64,000 nt of DNA from Sphingorhabdus sp. (GCA_028279555.1 JANQNO010000005.1:372001-436000), one strand, 5' to 3'. Shown: positions 30,357 through 41,518, numbered from the stretch's first letter. The notes: a model not told the origin generated them from the sequence alone. A program made the numbers and translations.

Positions 30357-31343
30357 ATGACGGAGCAAGCACTCACCGATCCTGGGCGCAAGCCCACTCG
30401 CGAAGGCGTTTTGCGCGCGGCAAAAAAGATCGCGGAAATTCTATCGCCAACGCCGCTTTTGCCGCTCGAAGTGGATGGCAGGATCATCTGGTGCAAGGCG
30501 GAAAATCTGCAGCCCATCGGTGCCTTTAAAATCCGCGGAGGCTGGCACCGGCTCAGCGATCTGAGCGAGGATGAACGCGCGCGCGGCGTGGTTGCTTTTT
30601 CCAGCGGCAATCATGCACAGGGCGTGGCGTGGGCGGCGGGCAAGTTGGGCATAACTGCCACCATCGTGATGCCGGAAGATGCGCCAGCGGCCAAAATCGA
30701 CAATACCAGGGCGCTGGGCGCAGCAGTGGTTACCTATGATCGATTGTCGGAAAGCCGCGAAGACATCGCCGAACAAATCTCGCTGGACAACGGCGCAATT
30801 GTCGTTCCCAGTTTCGATGATCCGTGGATTATCGAAGGGCAGGGCAGCCTTGCCGTGGAGGCCGCCACCCAGCTGGATGGGATGGTGTCTGGCGCGCGCT
30901 TCGATCACATTGTTGCCTGCTGCGGCGGTGGCGGTATGGCGAGCGGATGCGCACTGGCTTTGCCCGATGCGGCTTTGACAATCGTGGAACCGGAAGGCTG
31001 GGACGATGCTGCGCGGTCGCTGGCGTCAGGCAAAATCGAGCATCTCGATATGGCCGCGGCACCGCCTACCAGCTGCGACGCTTTGCAAACGCCGCATATC
31101 GGGCGGCTTACCTTCCCTGTCCTCGCTCAACGTGAAGCGCGGGCCGTGCAGGTCAGCGACGACGAATGCGCTGCTGCGATGCGGGTTGCTTTCGAGCGGT
31201 TGCGTCTGGTGCTGGAACCGGGTGGCGCTGCGGCTCTCGCGGCGATCCTGTCCGGCAAGACCGATACCGGAAAGACTCCGCTGGTGACCCTGTCGGGCGG
31301 GAATGTTGACCGGAAAAAATTTGCTGCTGCTCTGGGCGATTGA
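30357..31343 (+). CDS. Threonine/serine dehydratase-like PLP enzyme
   Basis: ENLQPIGAFKIRGGWHRL; FSSGNHAQGVAWAA; ACCGGGGMASG. Confidence 0.92.
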   Translation: MTEQALTDPGRKPTREGVLRAAKKIAEILSPTPLLPLEVDGRIIWCKAENLQPIGAFKIRGGWHRLSDLSEDERARGVVAFSSGNHAQGVAWAAGKLGITATIVMPEDAPAAKIDNTRALGAAVVTYDRLSESREDIAEQISLDNGAIVVPSFDDPWIIEGQGSLAVEAATQLDGMVSGARFDHIVACCGGGGMASGCALALPDAALTIVEPEGWDDAARSLASGKIEHLDMAAAPPTSCDALQTPHIGRLTFPVLAQREARAVQVSDDECAAAMRVAFERLRLVLEPGGAAALAAILSGKTDTGKTPLVTLSGGNVDRKKFAAALGD

Positions 31344-31420
31344 CACCGGGCTAGGCGGACTGATGCCAACCGTCGACTATGGCCACGATTGCTTGATCGA
31401 GCCGTGGAGGCTCGCCCTCT

Positions 31421-32581
31421 TCAGTCGTCCTGAATGACCTCGCGAATATAGTCGTCGGAGAAATCGGAGCGAATCTCGGCCCAGAGAAGCTTGTGATCCG
31501 AGAGCTGATGACGCCTGTAAAAGCGCTTGTAATAATTGACTTTCTGTTCGCGATTGCGCTTCTTGCCTTTGCTGTTTTTTTCGAATGAAGCAGGCTTGAC
31601 ATGGCCGACATAATGGTCGGCGTCGATATCGCGGTAGACATGTTCGAGCATGTCGAACACGCCAGAACGCAAGATGCGAAACCGAAGGTCGCCTGCCTTG
31701 AAGGCAATCTGGTCATAGTGATGCGTATTGCCCAGATTGGTCCGGTGATGCGCAGTCGGTATCTCGAATCCGGCATCGACCAGGGCCTGCATCGTCCGGT
31801 GTTCCGGCGAGGTTATGTTGAAATCGCCGAGCAGGATATAGTTGGATCCGCGCGCGGCGTCCTGCGGATTGACCCAGTTTTCTGCCTTTGCTTTTTTGAC
31901 CGCCGCGGCAACTTCCAGTTCCTGCCGCTCGGCCAGGAAGTTTGCGATTTTGGCAATCTCGCGCCGTCTGTGCTCCATCTCCGGCGAACTGTCTTTCGCA
32001 TTGCCGTAAAAAATATGCACCGTGCACAGCTTGAATTTGAGCCAGCCAGACCGGAAGCTGACCGCAAAGGGCGTGCGGGCAAATTGCACCGACTTGCCGG
32101 TTTCCTCTTCGCCCGGCGCGGCGATTTCCTGACCGGTGGGCAGGACGATTTCGCCGGCCTCGCGCTCGAACACCACTTTTGACTTGCGATAGAGAAATGC
32201 CAGGCGCTCATTGTTGCCCGCATCCTTGCCTTTGTTGGAACCCGACGTGTCGGTGACGATATAGTCCCAGTCAGACCCTAGATGGTCGTCCACCAGCTTT
32301 TTGAGCGCTGTCAGGTCGCGATTGACTTCCTGAACAGCCACCAGGTCGAAATGATCGATAATCTCGGCAATATAGAGCATCGATTCCGGTTTCCTTGTAT
32401 AGCTTCCGCTATTGCCGAAATGCATGATGTTCCAGGTTGCCAGCCGCAGCGAGCGCTCATCGGTCTGCCCTTGGATTTCCTCGCGCAAGGCGCTCTTGAG
32501 GGCAAGCAGCCGATCGCCGACAAATTTCTGGTGGACGGGATCGCTCGCAAACTGCCAGCGCAGGCTATGGATTTTGGTCAT
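31421..32581 (-). CDS. Endonuclease/exonuclease/phosphatase family protein
   Basis: RLATWNIMHFGN; LVAVQEVNRDL; YILLGDFNITSPEH; LSDHKLLWAEI. Confidence 0.88.
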   Translation of the reverse strand: MTKIHSLRWQFASDPVHQKFVGDRLLALKSALREEIQGQTDERSLRLATWNIMHFGNSGSYTRKPESMLYIAEIIDHFDLVAVQEVNRDLTALKKLVDDHLGSDWDYIVTDTSGSNKGKDAGNNERLAFLYRKSKVVFEREAGEIVLPTGQEIAAPGEEETGKSVQFARTPFAVSFRSGWLKFKLCTVHIFYGNAKDSSPEMEHRRREIAKIANFLAERQELEVAAAVKKAKAENWVNPQDAARGSNYILLGDFNITSPEHRTMQALVDAGFEIPTAHHRTNLGNTHHYDQIAFKAGDLRFRILRSGVFDMLEHVYRDIDADHYVGHVKPASFEKNSKGKKRNREQKVNYYKRFYRRHQLSDHKLLWAEIRSDFSDDYIREVIQDD

Positions 32582-32709
32582 TTGTATCTCTCCGGTTTCA
32601 GGCGAAACCATCTCCATTGGGACAATGGAGATGCAGCGCGCTACGACCCGATGAGATTATTGTGTTTAAGTGCGCGATAGCATGTGCGGGGAAAAGTTCA
32701 AAATACTCA

Positions 32710-33933
32710 TCAGGCCGCCTTTGCGAAGCGGAGTTCCATGCGTCCCCAAATCTCGACCAATGCCTGCGTAAGCTCGCGCATCATCTCTTCGCTATGCTGC
32801 GGCCCCGGGGTAAAGCGCAGGCGCTCTGTCCCGCGCGGAACCGTTGGGAAATTGATGGGCTGCACATAGATGCCATACTCGGCCAGCAGGATATCGCTGA
32901 TTTTTTTGGCCTTCACCGGGTCGCCGACCATCAGCGGAACGATATGCGTGTCGCTCAGCATAACGGGAAGGCCGGCATCGACAAACATCCGTTTCAATGC
33001 CGAAGCGTTGGCTTGCTGGGCCTCGCGCTCTTCTGAAGATTCCTTCAGATGCCGGACGGCCGCCAGGACGCCGGCGACGAGCACGGGCGACAAGGAGGTG
33101 GTGAAGATAAAGCCCGGTGCATAGCTGCGGATGACGTCGATGATCTTCTGGTCGGTCGCAATGTATCCGCCCATAACGCCGAATGCTTTTCCAAGCGTGC
33201 CTTCGATAATTGTCACCCGGTCGGCGACTGCGTCGCGTTGGGTAATGCCGCCCCCGTGTTCACCATACATGCCGACTGCATGCACTTCATCGCAGTAGGT
33301 GAGGGCATTATATTTGTCAGCGAGATCGCAAATGTCCGCGATGGGTGCGATATCGCCATCCATCGAATAGACGCTTTCGAAGGCGATCAATTTTGGCGTA
33401 TCGGCATCGCTTGCCGCCAGAAGCTCTTCCAGATGTTCAAGATCATTGTGCCGGAAAACTCTCTTCTCGCATCCTGAATTGCGGATACCGGCGATCATAG
33501 ACGCATGGTTCAGTTCATCTGAGTAGATCACGCACCCTGGCAGGATTTTTGCCAGCGTCGAGAGGGTCGCCTCATTCGAAACATAGCCGGATGTGAAAAG
33601 CAGCGCGCCGCTCTTGCCATGCAGCGAAGCCAGTTCATTCTCGAGCTCGACATGGAGATGCGTATTGCCGCCGATATTCCGCGTTCCGCCCGATCCCGCG
33701 CCGACATCATGCAAGGCGTCTTCCATGGCGGAAATGACCCTGGGATGCTGGCCCATGCACAAATAGTCGTTTGAGCACCATACGGTGATTGGCTTCGGGC
33801 CATTATGCCCCGCGAAACAGCGCGCATTCGGGAATTTGCCCTTGTTGCGCAGAATATCGATAAAGACCCTGTAACGGCCCTCGGCATGCAGACGGTCGAT
33901 AGCTTTGTCGAAAACCAGATCGTAGTTCACTTT
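32710..33933 (-). CDS. hemA: 5-aminolevulinate synthase
   Basis: [65 protein letters not shown] start likely at 33933. Confidence 0.95.
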   Translation of the reverse strand, partial: KVNYDLVFDKAIDRLHAEGRYRVFIDILRNKGKFPNARCFAGHNGPKPITVWCSNDYLCMGQHPRVISAMEDALHDVGAGSGGTRNIGGNTHLHVELENELASLHGKSGALLFTSGYVSNEATLSTLAKILPGCVIYSDELNHASMIAGIRNSGCEKRVFRHNDLEHLEELLAASDADTPKLIAFESVYSMDGDIAPIADICDLADKYNALTYCDEVHAVGMYGEHGGGITQRDAVADRVTIIEGTLGKAFGVMGGYIATDQKIIDVIRSYAPGFIFTTSLSPVLVAGVLAAVRHLKESSEEREAQQANASALKRMFVDAGLPVMLSDTHIVPLMVGDPVKAKKISDILLAEYGIYVQPINFPTVPRGTERLRFTPGPQHSEEMMRELTQALVEIWGRMELRFAKAA

Positions 33934-34171
33934 GCAGTCGGCCCCATTTGTTGGCGAATGATCGAGCCGGGCCATAAGCAAGAAAATCGTCAAAAGCCAG
34001 TGAGAACGACTTGCAACAAGCGGCTTCGCAATATTGAGGTTCGTCTATCGGCGAGCGGTGTAACAAGCGCGCCAGCGCGCTGCCAGGATGGAGCAGCTGC
34101 ATCGATAATGCCTTGAGACTGAAACAAAATCGATATATCTCCTCCGGGCTTGTTTTGAGGTAAGGGGAGCC

Positions 34172-34777
34172 ATGGACGGCATGGGGATGCAGATGGCGCT
34201 ATCCTTGCTCATGGGGTATGCCATGGGCTCGATACCCTTTGGCCTCTTGCTTGCCAGGCTGTCGGGCGCCGGCGATATCCGAAAAATTGGATCGGGCAAT
34301 ATCGGTGCGACGAATGTGCTGCGGACGGGCAACAAGTTCATTGCTGCTCTGACACTGCTGCTGGATGTCGCCAAAGGTGCAGTGCCGATTCTGCTGGTCC
34401 GTGAATATATCAATCCTGATATGGTCCCGCTTGCGGCCGCAGGTGCCTTTTTTGGCCACCTCTACCCCATCTGGCTGAAATTCAATGGCGGGAAAGGGGT
34501 GGCTACCTATGCCGGCGTGATGTTCGGCCTGTTCCCCTGGGAAGGCGGGTTGGTCTATGCGGCGGTTTGGATCCTATCGTTGCTGATCGTGCGAATCTCA
34601 TCGGTATCTGGTTTGCTCGCTGCGATCGCTGCCCCGCTTTTTGCCGTATATGCCGGAGAAATCAAACTGGTGGCACTTCTCATTGCCTGTAGCCTTTTGG
34701 TATTCTGGAACCATCGCAGCAATATCGAACGGCTGCTGGCCGGGGATGAGCCGCGCGTCGGTTCGAAACCGGGTTAG
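34172..34777 (+). CDS. plsY: Acyl-phosphate--glycerol-3-phosphate acyltransferase
   Basis: IPFGLLLARLSGAGDIRKIGSGNIGATNVLRTG; KFNGGKGVATYAG. Confidence 0.95.
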   Translation: MDGMGMQMALSLLMGYAMGSIPFGLLLARLSGAGDIRKIGSGNIGATNVLRTGNKFIAALTLLLDVAKGAVPILLVREYINPDMVPLAAAGAFFGHLYPIWLKFNGGKGVATYAGVMFGLFPWEGGLVYAAVWILSLLIVRISSVSGLLAAIAAPLFAVYAGEIKLVALLIACSLLVFWNHRSNIERLLAGDEPRVGSKPG

Positions 34778-34784
34778 GCTTGCT

Positions 34785-35873
34785 ATGGACCGAGCCGACT
34801 TTGACCGCCTTCGGCTCATAAGGTCGCCGCGCATCGGGCCTGTTACCTATCGGCAACTGCTTGAGCGATTTGGAAGCGCGAGTGAAGCACTGGCCGCCTT
34901 GCCGGATCTTGCGGGCCGTGGCGGCGGGAAATTTGTTGCCGCATCAGAAGCGAGCCTGTCGGCGGAAATTGACGCTACCAAAAGTGCCAAAGCAAGCTAT
35001 CTTTTCCTCGACAGTCCAGACTATCCGCATTTGCTGGCGCAGCTGGATAATGCGCCGCCAGCGTTCACCTGGCGAGGCAATCTGGAACTGTTCGACAGGA
35101 TCATTGTTGCTATGGTCGGTGCCCGCAATGCTTCGGCCAGCGCCTGCAAATTCGCACGCCGAATGGCGCATGAGCTGGGCCAAAGGGAAATGGTGGTCGT
35201 TTCCGGGCTGGCCCGCGGCATCGACACCTCTGCGCATCGGGGAGCGCTCGAAAGCGGAACCATAGCCGTCATTGCCGGCGGGATTGACGTCGCCTATCCA
35301 CCGGAAAATACCGACTTGCAGAACGAAATTGCTTTGCGGGGCTTGCTGCTCGCCGAACAGCCGCCCGGCGTCGAGCCCAAGGCGCGGCATTTCCCCTTTC
35401 GCAATCGTATCATAGCCGGGCTGGCGCAGGGCACAGTCGTTATCGAGGCGGCACCACGATCAGGCTCGCTGATTACAGCGCGATTGGCGGCAGAGGCGGG
35501 ACGTAGTGTCATGGCCGTTCCCGGATCGCCGCTGGACCCCAGGGCGCGTGGATGCAACCAGCTCATCAGGGATGGCGCGACGCTGGTGCAGGATGCAGAC
35601 GAAGTCGCCGAACTTCTCGGCCCCATTGATCCGCTGGCAATCGGCGAGGAGAAGACTGCAAATATTTTGAAGGAGGAACCGCCTGCAACCGATGCCTCGG
35701 AAGATGAAAGAAGCCGGATCTCGGGGCTGCTGGGGCACAGTATGGTCGCCGTAGACGAGATTGTGCGCCAATCCGGAAGCAGCCCGGCGACGGTGCAGCT
35801 TGTCTTACTGGAATTGGAGCTCGCTGGAAAACTGGAACGCGGGGCTGGCGGAAAAGTTTGCTTGACCGCGTGA
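34785..35873 (+). CDS. dprA: DNA processing protein DprA
   Basis: VGARNASASACKFARRMA; VSGLARGIDTSAHRGAL; AVPGSPLDPRARGCNQLIRDGA. Confidence 0.95.
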   Translation: MDRADFDRLRLIRSPRIGPVTYRQLLERFGSASEALAALPDLAGRGGGKFVAASEASLSAEIDATKSAKASYLFLDSPDYPHLLAQLDNAPPAFTWRGNLELFDRIIVAMVGARNASASACKFARRMAHELGQREMVVVSGLARGIDTSAHRGALESGTIAVIAGGIDVAYPPENTDLQNEIALRGLLLAEQPPGVEPKARHFPFRNRIIAGLAQGTVVIEAAPRSGSLITARLAAEAGRSVMAVPGSPLDPRARGCNQLIRDGATLVQDADEVAELLGPIDPLAIGEEKTANILKEEPPATDASEDERSRISGLLGHSMVAVDEIVRQSGSSPATVQLVLLELELAGKLERGAGGKVCLTA

Positions 35874-35954
35874 AAAAATCCGGCTTGACGGGAGCGCTTC
35901 AAACGCGCCAGCCTCGCGCGTGTATGAGAGTGATTGGAAAAAGACAATAAAATC

Positions 35955-38519
35955 ATGAAATTGGTAGTTGTTGAATCGCCGGCCAAGGCGAAGACGATCG
36001 AAAAATATCTGGGGAGCGGTCACAAGGTGCTGGCATCCTATGGTCATATTCGCGACCTGCCGCCCAAGGATGGATCGGTCGATCCCGACGACGGTTTCTC
36101 TATGATCTGGAACAACTATCCGGACAAGGCGAAGCAGCTCAAAGCCATCACCGAGGCGGCAAAAAAATCCGATGCGCTGATATTGGCAACCGACCCGGAC
36201 CGGGAAGGCGAAGCGATCAGCTGGCATGTGCAGGAAGTGCTTGCGAAGAAGAAAGCGCTCCCCGCCGAGGTGCGGCGCGTAACCTTCAACGCGATTACAA
36301 AATCTGCGGTCACCGAGGCCATGGCGCAGCCGCGCGAGCTCGATAGCGATTTGATCGATGCCTATAAGGCGCGCCGGGCTCTCGACTATTTGGTCGGTTT
36401 TACGCTGTCTCCCGTATTGTGGCGCAAGCTGCCTGGAGCAAAATCTGCAGGGCGTGTACAATCGGTTGCATTGCGGCTGCTCGTAGAGCGCGAACGTGAA
36501 ATCGAGGCCTTCAATCCGCAGGAATATTGGTCGGTTACCGCGCAAATGGAGCAGGCAGGGCAGCCTTTCGAGTCGCGCTTGACGCGCTATAAAGGCGAAA
36601 AACTTGGCAAAATGGCGCTCGGCAATGACGCCGCCGCCGAGGCAGCGCGCATTGCGGTCTCCGATGGCAAATTTACCGTCGAGAGCGTCGAAACCAAGCC
36701 ACTCTCCCGCAATCCTGCGCCTCCCTTCACAACCTCCACGCTCCAGCAGGAAGCAGCCCGAAAACTGGGCTTTTCCGCGAGCCATACCATGCGCGTGGCT
36801 CAAGGCCTGTATGAGGAAGGTGCGATCACCTACATGCGGACAGACGGCGTGCAGATGGATGGAAGCGCGATATCGGCCGCACGCAAGGCGATATCGGATC
36901 GGTATGACTCTGGATATCTGCCGGAAAAACCGAGACATTACAAAACGAAGGCAAAAAATGCGCAGGAGGCGCATGAAGCCATCCGGCCAACCAATTTTAG
37001 CAGGGACAAGGCCGGGTCGGGGGACCATGCCCGGCTTTACGATCTGATCTTCAAACGCGCCATTGCCAGCCAGATGGCCGCTGCGAGGCTTGAGCGGACA
37101 ACGGTCGATTTTCTGGATGGAACCGGCCAGACTGGACTCCGCGCAACCGGCCAGGTGGTCAAATTCCCGGGCTTCATGGCCGCTTATGAGGAAGGGCGCG
37201 ACGAGAGGCGCAAGCCGGAAAAGGCAGAAGGCGAACAGGAGGGGTTGCTCCCCGCGCTGGCCAAGGGCGATATGCCTGCCAAGAGCAAGGTCGAGAAGCA
37301 CCAGCATTTCACGCAGCCACCGCCGCGTTATTCCGAAGCCAGCCTTGTCAAAAAGCTTGAGGAACTTGGTATAGGCCGCCCGTCCACCTATGCATCGACG
37401 ATTCAGGTTCTTAAAGACCGTGAATATGTGCGTGTGGAGAAAAACCGTTTCTTTGCAGAGGAATCAGGAAGGCTTCTAACAGCATTTCTGGAGCGTTTTT
37501 TTGAACGCTATGTGGCCTATGACTTTACCGCTGGCCTTGAAAATGAGCTGGATGATATTTCCGGTGGGCGCGAAAACTGGCAGGAATTTCTTTCGCATTT
37601 CTGGCGTGATTTCAAACCGAAAACCGCTGAGGTGATGGAGCAGAAGCCGTCGGATGTGACGGCGGCAATCGATGAATATCTGGCACCCTATCTGTTTCCC
37701 AAGCGCGAAGACGGCAGGGATCCGCGCTTTTGCCCGCGCTGCCATGAAGAAGGCCGGGAGGGCGGCAGGCTGGCACTGCGAGGCGGGCGTTTCGGGGCGT
37801 TCGTGGCCTGCGCGAACTATCCGGAATGCAAATATACGCGCAAATTCGGCGTGCCCGGTGGTTCCGGCGGGGAAGATGAAGGCCCGCAAATTCTTGGCCA
37901 GCACCCCGAGACCGGACAGGATATTACCCGAAAAACGGGGCGCTACGGCCCCTATGTCGAGATGGGCGATGGCAAGGAGGCCAAGCGAGCCTCCGTTCCC
38001 AAGGATGTGCCATCGGAAGATTTTGGTCTCGACTGGGCGGTCAGGCTGCTGTCTTTGCCCCGCACGGTAGGGGAGCATCCCGAAGATGGAAAACCGGTGA
38101 CAGCGGCGATCGGGCGCTATGGCCCCTATCTGTCGCATGACGGCAAATATGCGAAGCTGGGATCGACCGCTGAAGTTTTCGAAACCGGCATGAATGCCGC
38201 TGTCGTGAAGCTTGCCGAGGCTGCCAAGAATGGCAAGGGACGCAGGGGAGCAGCGCGCGAACCGCTGAAGCTATTGGGCAAGCATCCGGAAAGCGAGAAT
38301 GAGCTCAAGTTGATGGATGGCCGTTATGGCCCCTATGTCACCGACGGCAAGGTCAATGCGACGCTGCCCAAATCAATACAGCAGGATGCGCTGACGCTTG
38401 AAGATGCCGTACGCCTGATCGATGAAAAGATCGCCAAGGGTCCGGCGAAGAAGCGGCGAAAAGCGCCCGCAAAACGCAGAAGAGCCCAAGCGAAGAAGAA
38501 GGTGGCGGCGAAGAGTTAG
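35955..38519 (+). CDS. topA: DNA topoisomerase I
   Basis: KLVVVESPAKAKTIEKYLG; YMRTDGVQM; Lys/Arg-rich C-terminal tail. Confidence 0.97.
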   Translation: MKLVVVESPAKAKTIEKYLGSGHKVLASYGHIRDLPPKDGSVDPDDGFSMIWNNYPDKAKQLKAITEAAKKSDALILATDPDREGEAISWHVQEVLAKKKALPAEVRRVTFNAITKSAVTEAMAQPRELDSDLIDAYKARRALDYLVGFTLSPVLWRKLPGAKSAGRVQSVALRLLVEREREIEAFNPQEYWSVTAQMEQAGQPFESRLTRYKGEKLGKMALGNDAAAEAARIAVSDGKFTVESVETKPLSRNPAPPFTTSTLQQEAARKLGFSASHTMRVAQGLYEEGAITYMRTDGVQMDGSAISAARKAISDRYDSGYLPEKPRHYKTKAKNAQEAHEAIRPTNFSRDKAGSGDHARLYDLIFKRAIASQMAAARLERTTVDFLDGTGQTGLRATGQVVKFPGFMAAYEEGRDERRKPEKAEGEQEGLLPALAKGDMPAKSKVEKHQHFTQPPPRYSEASLVKKLEELGIGRPSTYASTIQVLKDREYVRVEKNRFFAEESGRLLTAFLERFFERYVAYDFTAGLENELDDISGGRENWQEFLSHFWRDFKPKTAEVMEQKPSDVTAAIDEYLAPYLFPKREDGRDPRFCPRCHEEGREGGRLALRGGRFGAFVACANYPECKYTRKFGVPGGSGGEDEGPQILGQHPETGQDITRKTGRYGPYVEMGDGKEAKRASVPKDVPSEDFGLDWAVRLLSLPRTVGEHPEDGKPVTAAIGRYGPYLSHDGKYAKLGSTAEVFETGMNAAVVKLAEAAKNGKGRRGAAREPLKLLGKHPESENELKLMDGRYGPYVTDGKVNATLPKSIQQDALTLEDAVRLIDEKIAKGPAKKRRKAPAKRRRAQAKKKVAAKS

Positions 38520-38556
38520 TCGGAGTAAAAAGCTTCGGACTGGGGAAAAGGGTCGG

Positions 38557-39021
38557 CTAGCCTTCGGTATAAAGCGTATCGAACCGTTCAAATGCGATAG
38601 CGAGACTATCGTCAACCGGGACATCGGTGCCTTTCAAGACGCGTCTGAAATAGGCGAGATGGGCTTTCTTCCACCATGCCAGTGATCGATCACCTTCACC
38701 TTCATCCCACGCGAACTGATCGTCCGCATCGCCCAGAGCTTTTACCTCGACGCTTCTTGTTTGAATAACGGCTCGCGGTCGACCATCATAATTAGTCACG
38801 ATCCAATAGTCGCCGGGCTCAGATATCTGATACCCATTGATCTCCATTTCCGCGAGCGAGGCTGCTGTCGCCTGTTTTTGTCCGGAAACAACGAGATTTG
38901 CACATTCATCAGCGTCCGTTTGATTGTCGCAGAAATGAAAAGCTTGCGGCGCGTCTTCCGGAGCTTGGGGACAGCGCTGGCGAAATCGATTCCAGAAATC
39001 TTTATTATTGTCCATCGTCAA
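38557..39021 (-). CDS. ASCH domain-containing protein
   Basis: FCDNQTDADECANLVVSGQKQATAASL..YWIVTNYDGRPRAVIQTRSVEV. Confidence 0.85.
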   Translation of the reverse strand: MTMDNNKDFWNRFRQRCPQAPEDAPQAFHFCDNQTDADECANLVVSGQKQATAASLAEMEINGYQISEPGDYWIVTNYDGRPRAVIQTRSVEVKALGDADDQFAWDEGEGDRSLAWWKKAHLAYFRRVLKGTDVPVDDSLAIAFERFDTLYTEG

Positions 39022-39920
39022 AATTCCAACCCCATGCCTTCGTAAATCTCTGCGCTGTCATCCCAATCTGCCTTTACCTTGACATGCAGATAGAGATGCA
39101 CGGGCACGCCAAGCAGTTCGGCAAGTTCTTTCCGTGACGTTTCGCCGATAGCCTTGATCATCTGCCCGCCTTTCCCGAGCACAATGCCCCGCTGGCTGTC
39201 GCGTTGCACCAATATCTGCTGGTGAATTTCGACGCTGCCATTGGCGCGCTCCGAATATTTCTCCGTTACAACTGTAGCGGCGTAAGGGAGCTCCTCGTGC
39301 AGCCTGTGGTAGAGCTGCTCACGGGTAATCTCGCTCGCCAGCATGCGGTCGGTCGAATCGGAGACCTGATCTTCTGGGAAGTGCCATTCGCCCGGCGGCA
39401 TCGCGCCCGCCATGGCTGATTTCAGTTCGAGTACTCCCTCTCCATCCAGCGCGCTCACAAAGTATATCTGGTCGAAAGGGGTGATGGCATTCAGCTTTTC
39501 AGCCAGCGCCAGCAGCTTGTCTTTCTTGGCAATATCGACCTTGCTCAGGATCAGCCATTTGGGTTTGTCCCGGCTTGCCAGCGCTTCGACGATCTGGGTG
39601 ACTTTCGGTCCGGCCCCGGCGCGGCCATCGACCACAAGCGCGATCAGGTCGGCACCTGATGCACCATCCCACGCGGCCGAAACCATCGCCCGGTCCAGCT
39701 TGCGCTGCGGCTTGAAGATACCTGGTGTGTCGACCAGGACCATCTGCGTCTGACCTTCCAGTGCAATCCCCATCAGCCTTGCACGCGTGGTCTGCGCCTT
39801 GGGGCTTACGATGGCGACCTTTTGTCCGACCAGTGCGTTTACCAATGTCGACTTGCCGGCATTGGGCGCACCGATCACGGCGACATGTCCGCATTTCCTT
39901 TCATCGCCGGCTTGGCTCAT
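39018..39920 (-). CDS. era: GTPase Era
   Basis: GAPNAGKSTLVNALVGQKVAIVSPKAQTTR; KH-domain C-terminus GIVLGKGGQMIKAIG. Confidence 0.97.
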   Translation of the reverse strand: MSQAGDERKCGHVAVIGAPNAGKSTLVNALVGQKVAIVSPKAQTTRARLMGIALEGQTQMVLVDTPGIFKPQRKLDRAMVSAAWDGASGADLIALVVDGRAGAGPKVTQIVEALASRDKPKWLILSKVDIAKKDKLLALAEKLNAITPFDQIYFVSALDGEGVLELKSAMAGAMPPGEWHFPEDQVSDSTDRMLASEITREQLYHRLHEELPYAATVVTEKYSERANGSVEIHQQILVQRDSQRGIVLGKGGQMIKAIGETSRKELAELLGVPVHLYLHVKVKADWDDSAEIYEGMGLEF

Positions 39921-40585
39921 GAATATGCTTCCAGAAATGCCTTGGCCGCAGCTGTTTCGGCAGCCTGCTTGCTGGCAGCCTCGGCTGAAACCGGATCGAA
40001 ACCCTTGACCGTGACAGTCACTTCAAAGCGCATCCTGTGCGGCGGCCCTTCCTTGCGGGTAACGGCATATTCCGGATTCTTCCAGTTGTTGGCCGCGCAC
40101 CATTCCTGCAGCGCCGACTTTGGATGTTTTGGCGCGCTGCGCTCGGCTGTCATCATTGGCTCCCAGTGCGCCAGAATAAAATGCCGTGCGGCTTCAAGAC
40201 CCTGGTCCAGATAAAGCGCGCCGATCAGCGATTCCATAATGTCACCAAGAACATTGTCGCTATCCTGCGCGCCGTCATCGCGCGCCTGCTTGCCAAGCGA
40301 GACCAGCTCGCCGACCGACAATTTTCTTGCGACCTCGGCGCAGGCTTCGCCGGATACCAGGCCGTTGAGCCGGTGCGACAGGCGGCCCTCGGGCTCACCG
40401 GGGAAATTGGCATAAAGCGCATCGGCTATAACGAGGCCGAGCACCCGGTCCCCCAGGAATTCGAGGCGCTGATAATCCGCTTTCCCTGTGCTGCCATGGG
40501 TCAATGCGCGGTCGAACAGTTCAAGGTCGCGCAACTCTCCACCAAAATGTCTGGTCAGCCACGCATGCTGCTTCTTCTCGCTCAA
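39917..40585 (-). CDS. rnc: Ribonuclease III
   Basis: LEFLGDRVLGLVIADALY; dsRBD C-terminus. TTG start at 40585 inferred; ORF track extends to 40681. Confidence 0.93.
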   Translation of the reverse strand: MSEKKQHAWLTRHFGGELRDLELFDRALTHGSTGKADYQRLEFLGDRVLGLVIADALYANFPGEPEGRLSHRLNGLVSGEACAEVARKLSVGELVSLGKQARDDGAQDSDNVLGDIMESLIGALYLDQGLEAARHFILAHWEPMMTAERSAPKHPKSALQEWCAANNWKNPEYAVTRKEGPPHRMRFEVTVTVKGFDPVSAEAASKQAAETAAAKAFLEAYS

Positions 40586-41463
40586 AAGCCGTCCCCGACG
40601 CGGTCCCAGCGGGCTGCGCTGAACCATGTCCAGGGCAGCAGCCATCGCGCCGAACCGTCGGTCGAAAAGACGGTAACCCATGCACGCCCGATCAGATTTT
40701 GCTGCGGAACCACCCCAATCGCACCCCCGACTTGCGCGGGAAAACGGCTGTCGGAGCTGCGATCGCGATTATCGCCCATCAGAAAAACATGGCCTTCAGG
40801 AACGACAAAAACCTCCGTGTCATCGCCGGGCGTGCCTATAATCAAATCGAGTATCTGATAGCTCCGCCCGCCCGGCAGCGTTTCCAGATAGCGCGGATAG
40901 CGGCATTGCAGGCCTCCGCCCTCGGCTGCTTCTTCAAACTGCTTTTGGAAGCAGGCAGTGTTGGTGCCCTCCAACTCGGCGGCCCGATCCATATTTTCGG
41001 TCACAGGAATCACAAAATCGGCAATGCGCTGCTTTTTCACCGCCAACCCGTTGATTTCAAGGTTGCTGCCGCGCATCTGGATGACATCGCCGGGCAAACC
41101 AATCACGCGCTTGATATAGTCGTCGCGCTGGTTGGGCGGGGCTTTGAAAACCACTACATCGCCGCGTTCGGGCTCGCTTGCGAAAATTCGTCCCGGAATC
41201 AGCGGCAAGCTGAATGGCAGCGAATATTTCGAATAGCCATAGTTCCATTTTGTGACCAGCAGATAGTCGCCGATCAACAGCCGCGGCTGCATCGATTCAG
41301 AAGGGATGTTGAATGGCGAGACAATAAAGCTGCGCAAGACAAACATGAAGGCGGCGAGCTTCAGCAGGAAAATCCCGAAGTCCTTCCATTCCGAAACCGG
41401 ATCCTTTTCCTTCGCGCTTTCCGAAATTTCCTTGTCAGCCAGTTCCGGCGAACCCGTTACCAT
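40582..41463 (-). CDS. lepB: Signal peptidase I
   Basis: PSESMQPRLLIGDYLLVTKWNYG; RGDVVVFKAP; YIKRVIGLPGD; FLMGDNRDRSSDSR. Confidence 0.96.
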   Translation of the reverse strand: MVTGSPELADKEISESAKEKDPVSEWKDFGIFLLKLAAFMFVLRSFIVSPFNIPSESMQPRLLIGDYLLVTKWNYGYSKYSLPFSLPLIPGRIFASEPERGDVVVFKAPPNQRDDYIKRVIGLPGDVIQMRGSNLEINGLAVKKQRIADFVIPVTENMDRAAELEGTNTACFQKQFEEAAEGGGLQCRYPRYLETLPGGRSYQILDLIIGTPGDDTEVFVVPEGHVFLMGDNRDRSSDSRFPAQVGGAIGVVPQQNLIGRAWVTVFSTDGSARWLLPWTWFSAARWDRVGDGF

Positions 41464-41518
41464 TAATTTTACTTCCGAATGTGAGCTTTGGCTGGCCTTC
41501 TAATGCGCATGCGCGCTA

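Noticed and set aside
35805-37307. 500-aa ORF antisense to topA
   Set aside because: Antisense shadow ORF.
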